15,614 bases of DNA from CAYWTS01 sp964461265 (GCA_964461265.1 CAYWTS010000042.1:1-15614); one strand, 5' to 3'. Numbered from the stretch's first letter, positions 1 through 7,444 are shown. Notes: generated from the letters alone by a model not told the origin. Translations and numbers: made by a program.

Positions 1-2084
1 GGATTGCCTATTTCTTCAGCCAGCTTTAATGCTTCAAAACTGCATTCAAGTGATTTACCGAACTCAGCCGAGCTTTCATAGAGCGTGCCGAGATTATTAA
101 GACATACAAAGACAGCATGTATATTTTCGAATTTTTTCAGTATCTCAAGTGCCTCCAGATTATACCGTATGCCTTCGCCATAATTTTTCATGTTCAGGTA
201 AACGGTACTTATATTTGTAAGCGTGGTTGCAATAGCGTATTGGTCGCCGATTTCTTTTTTAATATCAAGTGTTTTGTTCAGAATTTCTAAGGCAAGTAAG
301 TTTTTCCCCGCATAAGAGTACACCGTGCCGAGAGTGTTAAGTATTTTTGCTTCCTCAAATTTCATGTTATTCCTGCGGGTTATTTTTAATGCTTCATTGC
401 ATAATGTTACAGCTTCTTCGTCGCGGTGAAGCGTTACCCCTATGGTCCACGCCTTGCAGTTTAAAGCATCAATCAGGAAACGGTCGTTACCGGCTGATGT
501 AAAAGCATCTATTGCACTTTGAAAATCTTCAAGCGATTCTTCATGTCTTGTCCTTAGTCTTTTCACATCTCCTGATAATATCTTTAGATGACCCTTTAAA
601 ATATATGCTTTTTCGGTTTCGGTGTTTGAAGAAATTAATTTTTCAATCAAGCCAAGTGATTTATCTATTAACGAAAGTGTTTCCTTTTCCGAAAACGATT
701 TCCAGCATTCCTCGGCATTATCGAATAACAATCTGGCTGCAAAATATAAATCTCCTGTTGCTTCGGCATGAATAGCAAGCCTGCCGTTGATTTCATAAAG
801 ATTCAGCCCTTTTTCTTTTGCCTTATCCCGTTCTTCCTTAAGCAGGTCGTATATTAAGCGGTGAAGCAGTTCTTTTTCTTCAACACCAAGTGATTCATAT
901 AATACTTTTGCAAAGATTGAATTGGCAAATTCATAAGCAGTTGTCTCCTCAGCATATATAAGCTGTTTACCGAGTGAAAAAATTACTTTATGAATTTCTT
1001 CAAGTAATCTTAATTTCTGAAGAAGTTTTAGCTGTGGAGTTTCTGTTATTTTGCTTAGAACAAATGATGTGAATTTATCACCCTCAACACTTGCATACCG
1101 CAGAAGCTCTTTTATTTCTTCCGATAGCCTGCTGATGCGTTCCTTTATTACTGCGTTAACAGAGTCGGGTACTTTCACATTCTCAAGATTGCCTGTGACC
1201 TGACCGCTTTTTCTATCTACTATCCCGTCTTCTTCAAGAGTGTTCAACAAGTGGATAATAAAAAGTGGATTACCACCGGAGTGTTTGAGAAGCCAGTTTT
1301 CAAAATCCGTTTCCTGTATATATAAAGTATACCGTCTTTTTAGAAATCCGGTTAAGTCGTTTTCATCAAGCTTATCCACCTTTACCTCGTATGAAAGAGA
1401 ATATCTTTCTATTTCATTTTTCACCGTTTGAATAGGGTGACCCCTGCCTTCGCGTGATGAGGAAGCGTCTTCTGCCCTGTATGCTATAATAAAAAATATT
1501 TTATTTTGGATTAATTGTCTGCAGGCTGCAAACAGCAGGTCGGTTGAGGAATTATCTGCCCAGTGGAAATCATCAAAAATTATAACAAGCGGTGCAGCAT
1601 TGCTTACTTTTATTAACAGGTTTATGTATTGCTGAAAGATCTGCTGCTGGTTTTGAAATTCACTTTGCATGCTGCTTTCCTGTTTAGCTTTTGCATGTTT
1701 TTTTAAAGCTTGTGCAGTATCCGATATTGTGCCTCCTACATAAGGGACAAGCTTTATCAATGCAAATGATAAATCGGTTAACAGTTCTTTCTTGCCGGAT
1801 AACTTCTTCTTTTCATCAAGTGTAACCTGCGAGATGATGTTTGTCCACGGGTGAAGTGATTCTACAGCACCGATATCGTAGCCTGCTATGGGTGTAGAGC
1901 ATTCAGTTTTTAATATTATATGGAGCGGATTATTCTTCGAATATTGTTCTGCAAACTCCGAAAGCAATGTGGTTTTGCCTATACCTGCTTCACCTGTCAA
2001 AAATACTACATTAGCAGAGCTTTCACCTTCGAAGTGTTTGTTTATGATGTCATTTATGAAAGGAATTATATTTTTGCGTTCCAT
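1..2084 (-). CDS. STAND/AAA-type signalling ATPase with TPR repeats (3' end beyond the window)
   Basis: The reading frame is open from an ATG at 2084 to the left edge, giving at least 694 residues, so the C-terminus is missing. The ATG is the first start after an in-frame TGA about 24 bases upstream. Residues 31-39 form a Walker A (GEAGIGKTT). Near 165-175 a Walker B-like VIIFDDFHWAD matches the DDxHWAD signature of large ATPases of the LuxR/cyclase-associated class (COG3899-like). From about residue 440 the protein is helical, and 530-694 contains recognisable TPR units, for example ALEILNKTLDIKKEIGD and ALKLAEEIGN. Unlike many relatives it has no kinase, cyclase or DNA-binding domain before the ATPase; any effector domain would lie beyond position 1. 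The probable role is a cytoplasmic ATP-dependent switch that senses a ligand or partner through the TPRs. The specific function is unknown. It lies 56 bp behind the DUF6588 gene and may be co-transcribed with it. Confidence 0.88.
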   Translation of the reverse strand, partial: MERKNIIPFINDIINKHFEGESSANVVFLTGEAGIGKTTLLSEFAEQYSKNNPLHIILKTECSTPIAGYDIGAVESLHPWTNIISQVTLDEKKKLSGKKELLTDLSFALIKLVPYVGGTISDTAQALKKHAKAKQESSMQSEFQNQQQIFQQYINLLIKVSNAAPLVIIFDDFHWADNSSTDLLFAACRQLIQNKIFFIIAYRAEDASSSREGRGHPIQTVKNEIERYSLSYEVKVDKLDENDLTGFLKRRYTLYIQETDFENWLLKHSGGNPLFIIHLLNTLEEDGIVDRKSGQVTGNLENVKVPDSVNAVIKERISRLSEEIKELLRYASVEGDKFTSFVLSKITETPQLKLLQKLRLLEEIHKVIFSLGKQLIYAEETTAYEFANSIFAKVLYESLGVEEKELLHRLIYDLLKEERDKAKEKGLNLYEINGRLAIHAEATGDLYFAARLLFDNAEECWKSFSEKETLSLIDKSLGLIEKLISSNTETEKAYILKGHLKILSGDVKRLRTRHEESLEDFQSAIDAFTSAGNDRFLIDALNCKAWTIGVTLHRDEEAVTLCNEALKITRRNNMKFEEAKILNTLGTVYSYAGKNLLALEILNKTLDIKKEIGDQYAIATTLTNISTVYLNMKNYGEGIRYNLEALEILKKFENIHAVFVCLNNLGTLYESSAEFGKSLECSFEALKLAEEIGN

Positions 2085-2140
2085 TACGAATTCTATTTGA
2101 TAATATCAGCGTATATACCCGGTATCTTAGATAATACAGA

Positions 2141-3211
2141 TTAAAAATGTACACCTGCGCCAATGCTGAATGCATTATAGCTTGCAAAGGTATAATCGGC
2201 GTTAACGCTGAAAAATAACAACCTGAATGAAGTTCCAAGCATAAAACGGATAGTGTTTGCCCCGTTTAAGGATATATTTACAGGTATCAGAGTTGTCTCA
2301 CCCTGAACAGGTGTATTTGTTAGTGTGAAATTGTATTTCATTTCGATTTTTGAAAATTCATATGATAATCCTGCATATGGAGTGAAATTAAACAATCCTT
2401 TACCTAATTTTTTGCTGCCGAATATTCCGAAAGTCGTTGCATTAACTTTAAAGGCATCGCCTATTTTTAAGAATTGTGTGTAGAATCCCAGCGATACATC
2501 TACCGGCGGTGCTTTCTTAAACCACACTCCTGCATTATGTGTTAAGCCAAAGCCGAAATAACTTAAACTGCCTACATCTTTACTGATTAAAGTTGCGGGA
2601 AAAAATCTGATTGTAAGGTCAGTGCCCATTACCGTTCCTACTGTGAGCTGTGGAGCAATCAGAGGGAGAACTTCAAGGTTATCTGCAAAACCTGTGACAC
2701 CTGTGTTGACCAATTGTGAAGGAACTGTGTATGTTGTGTTGTTATACTCATAGGTTGCTCCCTGAAAGTTAATCATTACGGTATCTTTTGAACTGCCTGT
2801 CACAGTTGGTCCGTAAATACCGACATAGAAATCGGTATTGACAATCTGGCTGATAATATATTCACGTGCATTAGGGTCACCTATATCGGATGTCATAATT
2901 GTTGCCTGGTCACGGTTAAAACGGAAGCTGCCGTTTTTGCTGAAAGTTCTGTGCTGTTTTCCGATAATTGAACCCATTAGAACACCGCCGATTTCTATAT
3001 TAAATGCCATTTTTTTTGGTTTGGGTGCACGGTGAAACCATGCCGAATTGAAATCGGCACCTATGCTTGATACAAACGGGTCAACATATGCTGAGCCCGC
3101 ATCCTGTGACAGGTTGATCAGCACACTCTCCAGGTCATTTTGTGAATATGATGACGTATATAGCAGTAAAAGAATAGCAATTGTTAAAAACGGGATGTAA
3201 AATGATTTCAT
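2141..3211 (-). CDS. Secreted outer-membrane beta-barrel protein, DUF6588-like
   Basis: 356 residues. The N-terminus is a classical signal peptide: MKS, then a hydrophobic stretch at about 6-18, then SSYSQ with cleavage likely near residue 24. The mature start (GADFNSAWFHRAPKPKKMAF near 50-70) resembles DUF6588 proteins of Bacteroidota, which place a NSGWFHxA-type motif before a predicted barrel. The C-terminal half alternates polar and hydrophobic residues in strands and ends in an aromatic (GAGVHF), as expected of a Bam-inserted outer-membrane barrel. Family members have no established biochemical role. The start is fixed by the signal peptide. The 148-bp upstream spacer has a possible sigma-70-type promoter. 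The gene is followed after 56 bp by the STAND ATPase on the same strand. Family membership is recognition from memory; the exported barrel character is read directly. Confidence 0.78.
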   Translation of the reverse strand: MKSFYIPFLTIAILLLLYTSSYSQNDLESVLINLSQDAGSAYVDPFVSSIGADFNSAWFHRAPKPKKMAFNIEIGGVLMGSIIGKQHRTFSKNGSFRFNRDQATIMTSDIGDPNAREYIISQIVNTDFYVGIYGPTVTGSSKDTVMINFQGATYEYNNTTYTVPSQLVNTGVTGFADNLEVLPLIAPQLTVGTVMGTDLTIRFFPATLISKDVGSLSYFGFGLTHNAGVWFKKAPPVDVSLGFYTQFLKIGDAFKVNATTFGIFGSKKLGKGLFNFTPYAGLSYEFSKIEMKYNFTLTNTPVQGETTLIPVNISLNGANTIRFMLGTSFRLLFFSVNADYTFASYNAFSIGAGVHF

Positions 3212-3301
3212 TTGTCAGAACATTAAAATACAGGAAATGAGGTTAATTAAATTAATGTTATACAATAATATAAAATAAATATGATAGGAAATAGTGGAAT
3301 A

Positions 3302-3330
3302 ATTATACGTTACGAAACAGAAATTTGTAA
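3302..3330 (-). promoter_or_regulatory. Candidate sigma-70-type promoter for the DUF6588 gene
   Basis: On the minus strand a perfect TATAAT (3307-3302) lies 17 bases after TTACAA (3330-3325), which matches the -35 consensus at only 3 of 6 positions. It would give a leader of roughly 80-90 bases before the ATG at 3211. The surroundings are very A/T-rich, so a chance TATAAT is quite possible. Confidence 0.3.
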
Positions 3331-3359
3331 TGAGGGGAGTGGGTTTTAATAAGAAATCG

Positions 3360-3716
3360 TCATCTATAAAGAGTTAGCTTATCTACTCCAATTTCAATGT
3401 AGCCATTAGCTGAAGAAAAAAAAGAGGAGATTTGTGAAATGTTTTTTTGAATTATTGAAATTAACTTACTGGTAGGAATGTTACCTAGATTTATTTTAAT
3501 GAGTTTTTTTGGAGTGCCTGATAAAAAATATTGTTTCCTAAAATCTGCATCTTTAGTAACTAAGATGAGTTCGTTTTCATCTGCATATTTACATATTGCA
3601 GAATCTTTTGTATACCATTTATCGAGTATCGTATTTATATGAATGGCTTCATGTCCAATCTCTTTAAGTGCATTTGCAATTTTGTAAGAGATATGAACAT
3701 CTAGCAAAAACTTCAT
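3360..3716 (-). CDS. DUF5615 PIN-like toxin (Mut7-C-like RNase fold)
   Basis: 118 residues, a full-length member of the DUF5615 PIN-like family: small predicted Mg2+-dependent nucleases that pair with DUF433 proteins. The acidic residues expected at the active site are present: Asp6 in FLLDVHIS, Asp38 in the KDSAI segment, and Asp56 and Asp58 in VTKDADF. The ATG at 3716 overlaps the TAA of the preceding DUF433 gene by one base (TAATG), so translation is probably coupled and the order is antitoxin first, toxin second. The likely role is a toxin acting on RNA. Its target and whether it is active cannot be read from the sequence. No sign of truncation. Confidence 0.85.
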   Translation of the reverse strand: MKFLLDVHISYKIANALKEIGHEAIHINTILDKWYTKDSAICKYADENELILVTKDADFRKQYFLSGTPKKLIKINLGNIPTSKLISIIQKNISQISSFFSSANGYIEIGVDKLTLYR

Positions 3717-3943
3717 TAAACGGCTTCAAGTATAGTTTGTCCCGAGGTTAATTGTTTAGCATAATTGAGTGCAGCAATTATATCTTCCTTTTCAAGTTCT
3801 GTATGCTCGGTAATAATGTTTTCTATAGTCATTCCTGAAGAAAGCATGTCCAGAATAACTTCTACAGGCCAACGCATACCTCTCAAACAAGGCTTGCCAT
3901 GGCAAATTTCAGGGTTAATGGTTATTCTCTCTAAATAATTCAT
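3716..3943 (-). CDS. DUF433 antitoxin
   Basis: 75 residues with the family signature near the N-terminus: ERITINPEICHGKPCLRGMR (residues 5-24), followed by PVEVILDMLSSGMTIENII and a C-terminal AALNYA helix. DUF433 proteins are small helix-turn-helix-like proteins encoded next to DUF5615 or similar PIN-like toxins. They are regarded as the antitoxin and probable autorepressor. The stop codon overlaps the toxin start by one base. The start ATG has only a weak purine stretch (GAAGAA) before it. A palindrome (3972-3986) lies about 29 bases upstream and is a natural candidate for the autoregulatory operator. The pair sits as a cassette between the metal ATPase and the barrel gene, whose functions are unrelated. 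Confidence 0.87.
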   Translation of the reverse strand: MNYLERITINPEICHGKPCLRGMRWPVEVILDMLSSGMTIENIITEHTELEKEDIIAALNYAKQLTSGQTILEAV

Positions 3944-3971
3944 ATTTTCTTCGAATTTACCTGTTTATGTT

Positions 3972-3986
3972 GGAATTTACAATTCC
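3972..3986. promoter_or_regulatory. Perfect palindrome upstream of the antitoxin gene, candidate operator
   Basis: GGAATT-TAC-AATTCC is a perfect 6-bp inverted repeat with a 3-base centre, 29-43 bases upstream of the DUF433 start codon and within the 63-bp spacer behind the ATPase stop. Toxin-antitoxin operons are commonly repressed by the antitoxin at such a site. No consensus operator for DUF433 is known to me, so the role is inferred from position. Confidence 0.35.
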
Positions 3987-4006
3987 GTTGCATAATTTCT
4001 ATATAG

Positions 4007-6253
4007 CTAATCACTGTTTACTTTCATAAACTTAAGCCGCATTGAGTTTCCTATTACAGTAACAATATCGCTTGCAGCCATAAACATAGCAGCCATAATT
4101 GGTGAAATAACTATACCCCATTTTGTGAAAACGCCTGCTGCCAGAGGTATTGCTGCTGCATTGTAAAAGAATGCCCAGAAGAGGTTTTGTTTGATTATGC
4201 GTATGGTCTTTCGTGAAATTTTAAATAATGCCCTGATATTTTCAAGCTCACCTTTAACCAGAATTACATCTGCCGAGCGGATAGCAATATCCTGTCCTGT
4301 TCCTATGGCTATTCCAAGATCAGCCTTAGTAAGAGCAGGTGCATCGTTAATTCCGTCTCCGACCATTGCTACCTTATTGCCTTTTCCCTGCATCTGGGAA
4401 ATTATTTCAAGCTTCTTATCGGGTAAAATCTGATAATGATAATCTTCTATACCCAGTGGAACAGCTATTTTTTCGGTTGCATACCTGCCGTCACCTGTGA
4501 TTAACGAAATGTTGTAGTTTTCGTTTCTTAAAGAATCCAGCACCTTTCTTGCATTTTCTTTTATCCTGTCCTGTATGTGTATTTCGCCTATTATTTTTTT
4601 GTTCTCTGCAAGGTAAATGTTTCTTAAGTTTTCATCGGAACCATTGGCATTAATCGTATGATTTTTCTTTATCATATTAATTCCGCCAAGAGTGTATAAC
4701 TTTCCGTTTACCTGTGCCTCTACCCCAATTCCGGAAATGTTTCTAAACCCCTCAACTGCGTAGAAACCGTCCTGCATATACAGATGAGATTTATAATACT
4801 GAACAATTGCTTTTGCTATGGGATGCTGTGAATAGTTTTCTATAGATGCAGCTATTTTAAGAATTTCATCGGTCTTATATTCATTGCTTAACGCAGTTAT
4901 TTCTGTAATATCGAAATTTGCATAAGTTAAAGTTCCTGTTTTATCGAAAACTATAGTATCGATATCATTCACTTTTTCTATTGCTTCGGCGTTGTTAAAG
5001 AGGATTTTATTTTCAGCTGCTTTTCCGACTCCAAGTACTACAGCAATTGGAGTTGCTAAACCCAATGCACACGGACAGGCTATGATAAGAACAGCAACTG
5101 CTTTTAACAAAGAATAGCTCAATGTTTCCTGTAAGAAAACGAACCACACAATAAATGTTCCAATTGCAATCATTAAAACAACAGGAACAAAAACAGCAGA
5201 AACTTTATCGCCAAGCCTTTGAATGTTTGGCCGTGATTTTTGAGCATTGCGGACAAGCGAGATAATTTTAGCAAGAAAGGAGTCATTACCTGTTTTTTCG
5301 GTTTTAATTTTCAGGTAACCGTTAATATTCATCGTACCGCCGATAACTGTTTTACCGGTCATCTTTTCATCGGGGAACGATTCACCTGTAACCATCGATT
5401 CATCTACAGCCGAAGAACCTTCAACCACTTTGCCATCGACCGGAATCCGTTCGCCCGGTTTTACTAACACAATATCATTCAGTTTAACTTTTCTTACAGG
5501 TATTTCCATTTGATCTCCATTACGGATTACCACAGCATTTTTTGACTGTAAATCGGTAAGAGCCTTAACGGCATAATGGGTTTTGTTTTTAAGCTTTGCC
5601 TCAAGGTAATTGCCAAAAAGTATAAAAGTAATAATCATGGCAGCACTTTCGAAATAAACGGTGTGGTGATGGTCTCCCGATATTTCGGGGAAAATCATCA
5701 GTACTATACTGTATGCATACGCAGTCACCGTGCCGATTGTAATCAGCGTGTCCATATCTGCTGTCATATTTTTTAAAGCATTCCAGAAACCTCTTAAAAA
5801 TTTCTGACCGCACCAGAATACAACAACTGTAGTTAACGTTAAAGAAATCAGGTTTGAAAGGCTATCGGGAATAAAATGCAGGTCAAAATGTTCTCTCATA
5901 CCCAATACCACTACGATTAAAGAAAGGCAGATGCTGGTAATCACTTTTTGCTTTAATTGTTTTAGGTGCTTTATCCTTTCTTTTTCCTGCTCTTCTTCAT
6001 ATTCATCTAATTCCGGTTCTAATGCTTTATAACCAAGTTTTTCGACTGTTGTTTTTACTAAGCTGAGGTCTTTATATGCTTCTGTAAATGTAATTGTTGC
6101 GGTTTCACTTCCAAGGTCAACTTTAACATACTCAATTCCGTTTATCCTTTTCAGTGACTTTTCTATTTTAGCTGCACAGGCGGGACAGTCCATACCTTCG
6201 ATATCCAGCTCAACTGTATTTTCGGGATCAGTATTTAGAATTTTTTCCTGCAT
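4007..6253 (-). CDS. copA: P1B-type heavy-metal (probably Cu+) exporting ATPase
   Basis: 748 residues, the usual length for a one-MBD P1B ATPase of the inner membrane that exports Cu+ at the cost of ATP. An N-terminal HMA domain (about 13-78) carries GMDCPACA with Cys23/Cys26. Then come transmembrane helices, the actuator TGES (289-292), the membrane CPC (Cys393-Pro394-Cys395), the phosphorylation site DKTGTLT (Asp437), the nucleotide-domain SQHP (His477-Pro478), and the hinge GDGINDAP (632-639). TM7 has the Cu-type Tyr697-Asn698 in FFYNAA. TM8 reads MAASD (Met725-Asp729) where Cu+ pumps usually have MxxSS, and the HMA motif has Asp before the first Cys, as is more usual in Zn/Cd pumps. The metal is therefore probably, but not certainly, copper. 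No CopZ, CsoR or CueR gene is adjacent. It lies 63 bp behind the SDR gene with an inverted repeat between them. Confidence 0.92.
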   Translation of the reverse strand: MQEKILNTDPENTVELDIEGMDCPACAAKIEKSLKRINGIEYVKVDLGSETATITFTEAYKDLSLVKTTVEKLGYKALEPELDEYEEEQEKERIKHLKQLKQKVITSICLSLIVVVLGMREHFDLHFIPDSLSNLISLTLTTVVVFWCGQKFLRGFWNALKNMTADMDTLITIGTVTAYAYSIVLMIFPEISGDHHHTVYFESAAMIITFILFGNYLEAKLKNKTHYAVKALTDLQSKNAVVIRNGDQMEIPVRKVKLNDIVLVKPGERIPVDGKVVEGSSAVDESMVTGESFPDEKMTGKTVIGGTMNINGYLKIKTEKTGNDSFLAKIISLVRNAQKSRPNIQRLGDKVSAVFVPVVLMIAIGTFIVWFVFLQETLSYSLLKAVAVLIIACPCALGLATPIAVVLGVGKAAENKILFNNAEAIEKVNDIDTIVFDKTGTLTYANFDITEITALSNEYKTDEILKIAASIENYSQHPIAKAIVQYYKSHLYMQDGFYAVEGFRNISGIGVEAQVNGKLYTLGGINMIKKNHTINANGSDENLRNIYLAENKKIIGEIHIQDRIKENARKVLDSLRNENYNISLITGDGRYATEKIAVPLGIEDYHYQILPDKKLEIISQMQGKGNKVAMVGDGINDAPALTKADLGIAIGTGQDIAIRSADVILVKGELENIRALFKISRKTIRIIKQNLFWAFFYNAAAIPLAAGVFTKWGIVISPIMAAMFMAASDIVTVIGNSMRLKFMKVNSD

Positions 6254-6264
6254 AATTGGTTAAC

Positions 6265-6301
6265 TCGTGCAACGACTAATATTTTCAAAGTCGTGGCACG
6301 A
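6265..6301. repeat. Inverted repeat between the SDR and metal ATPase genes
   Basis: Arms of 13 bases (6265-6277 and 6289-6301) pair with a single mismatch around an 11-base A/T-rich loop. The arms read TCGTGCAACGACT and AGTCGTGGCACGA, and each arm is itself nearly palindromic. The element fills most of the 63-bp spacer. On the minus strand it follows the SDR stop, but no T-run follows it, so it is a poor intrinsic terminator. It could be a dispersed extragenic palindromic repeat, an RNA processing stem, or an operator for the ATPase gene. Confidence 0.55.
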
Positions 6302-6316
6302 TTGGATGGAATAATT

Positions 6317-7090
6317 TTATGTTTTCCTGTTCACCACCATAGATGATGCCTGGCAAAGCGGGAATAAAAGCATATCGGCAACAACAACATTTTTCCTTCT
6401 TGTAGCTGCAAAATAAACAGCATCTGCAACATCATCCGGAGTTAACGGCTCAATACCTTTGTAAACAGATTTTGCCTTATTTTTATCCCCGTGAAATCTG
6501 ACAAGGCTGAACTCTGTTTCAACTAAACCCGGATCGATTGTTGTAACCCGTATATCGGTTCCGTTTAAATCTATCCGCATTCCTTTTGTAATTGCATCCA
6601 CTGCATACTTCGATGCACAATATACGTTTCCATTGGGGTATACCTCGCGGCCCGCAATAGAACCGATATTAATAATATGACCTTTGTTTCTTTTTACCAT
6701 CAGGGGAATTACTGCTCTTGACACATATAATAAACCTTTAACATTGGTATCTATCATTTCATTCCAGTCCGTAAGTAATCCCTCGTGGATTTTAACTAAC
6801 CCGCGGCTTAGACCTGCATTGTTTATTAAAATATCAATATTTTTCCATTTTCCCTTTAGTGCATCGACTGTATTATACACTTCTTTACTCCTGCGTACAT
6901 CCAGTTTGATACATTTAATTTGAATATTATACCTTGAAGTTAAATCTGCTTCGAGACTTTTAAGTCTATCTATTCTGCGGGCTGCCAATATGAGATTCGC
7001 ACCTTTTTTTGCAAAGATTTTAGCACAGGAACGTCCTATACCGCTTGAAGCGCCTGTAATAAATACAATTTTATTCTTTATTTTCTCCAT
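6317..7090 (-). CDS. SDR-family NADP-dependent oxidoreductase, YdfG-like
   Basis: 257 residues, a complete classical short-chain dehydrogenase. The Rossmann glycine motif TGASSGIG is at 12-19. The Arg pair after strand 2 (AARR near 37-40) favours NADP(H). NNAG lies near 91-94. The catalytic residues are Ser144, Tyr157 and Lys161 (YCASK). The C-terminal part (IDPGLVETEFSLVRF, then LTPDDVADAVYF) follows the E. coli YdfG pattern, so the best specific guess is an NADP-dependent 3-hydroxy acid / L-allo-threonine-type dehydrogenase. Substrate cannot be read from sequence alone. The ATG at 7090 has no Shine-Dalgarno sequence but sits at the right distance from the glycine motif. It is the first gene of the minus-strand block and is divergent from the sensor-kinase operon. 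Confidence 0.88.
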   Translation of the reverse strand: MEKIKNKIVFITGASSGIGRSCAKIFAKKGANLILAARRIDRLKSLEADLTSRYNIQIKCIKLDVRRSKEVYNTVDALKGKWKNIDILINNAGLSRGLVKIHEGLLTDWNEMIDTNVKGLLYVSRAVIPLMVKRNKGHIINIGSIAGREVYPNGNVYCASKYAVDAITKGMRIDLNGTDIRVTTIDPGLVETEFSLVRFHGDKNKAKSVYKGIEPLTPDDVADAVYFAATRRKNVVVADMLLFPLCQASSMVVNRKT

Positions 7091-7130
7091 AATTATGCAA
7101 AATTACCCGTTCAATTGTCAAGGGTCAATG

Positions 7131-7162
7131 GCTTGCCTGCTAAGGTTTTAGCATAGGCAGGT
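7131..7162. repeat. Hairpin-forming sequence with GCCTGC/GGCAGG arms
   Basis: TGCC-TGCTAA (7134-7143) pairs with TTAGCA-TA-GGCA (7148-7159) around a 4-base loop, with one 2-base bulge. G-C and G-U pairs extend the stem to about 13 bp. It is followed by GTGAACAGTGAATAATGAA-like low-complexity sequence. Such GGCAGG palindromes next to GTGAA repeats are familiar from dispersed intergenic repeats in Bacteroidota-like genomes, but that is recollection. There is no T-run, so a terminator is unlikely. Confidence 0.45.
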
Positions 7163-7288
7163 GAACAGTGAATAATGAAATATAAACCATAATTTAATAT
7201 AAATTATCCGCCGCAACCGAAAAATCTCATATTATAGAAGCTGAAGCCACTCTTTAAATTCAGAAAGTACAGAAGGTTTTCAGATTAG

Positions 7289-7299
7289 GGGATGTTCCC
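7289..7299. promoter_or_regulatory. Small palindrome, possible activator-binding site
   Basis: GGGA-TGT-TCCC is a perfect but short inverted repeat centred about 130 bases upstream of the transcription start predicted from the sigma-54-like promoter. That is within the usual range for enhancer sites of NtrC-type activators. The short arms mean it may be chance. Confidence 0.2.
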
Positions 7300-7401
7300 A
7301 AGTATGCCTCATATAGTCATAAAACTACACACTTATATATACATTTTGATATAGAAGGTGAAATTTACTGCAAATATTTACATAGTTGCAATACTATCTT
7401 C

Positions 7402-7417
7402 TGGCACGATAGTTGAG
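7402..7417 (+). promoter_or_regulatory. Candidate sigma-54 (-24/-12) promoter of the kinase-regulator operon
   Basis: TGGCACG (7402-7408), four bases, then TTGAG (7413-7417). The sigma-54 consensus is TGGCACG-N4-TTGCW; 10 of 12 defined positions match, the -24 GG is intact and the spacing is exact. The weak point is the -12 GC, here GA. Transcription would start near 7427, about 18 bases before the ATG at 7445. The third gene of the operon encodes a sigma-54 activator, so positive autoregulation is plausible. The site would be inside coding sequence if the kinase began at GTG 7358. Confidence 0.5.
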
Positions 7418-7444
7418 AAAATAAATGAAGTTAAAAATAAGGTT

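Larger units (their letters stand above)
7091..7444. other. Divergent intergenic region
   Basis: No convincing gene is seen in these 354 bases between the SDR gene (minus) and the hybrid kinase (plus, ATG 7445). The stretch contains a hairpin (7131-7162), an A/T-rich inverted repeat ATAATTT-5-AAATTAT (7189-7207), a small palindrome (7289-7299) and a sigma-54-like promoter (7402-7417). The kinase frame is open back to a GTG at 7358, but I treat 7358-7444 as leader for the reasons given under the promoter. Confidence 0.6.

Noticed and set aside
2085..2140. Spacer between the barrel and ATPase genes checked for a terminator or promoter
   Set aside because: No stem with a T-run and no recognisable promoter elements were found.
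3219..3259. AACATTAA ... TTAATGTT inverted repeat with a 25-base gap
   Set aside because: Short A/T-rich arms in A/T-rich DNA; expected by chance.
5721..5736. GG-N10-GC sigma-54-like match on the minus strand
   Set aside because: It lies inside the coding sequence of the metal ATPase, with no gene start downstream and poor -12 context.
7091..7117. TTGACA with CATAAT at 18-base spacing on the minus strand before the SDR gene
   Set aside because: The -10-like hexamer ends one base before the SDR ATG, so transcription would start inside the gene. Probably a chance match.
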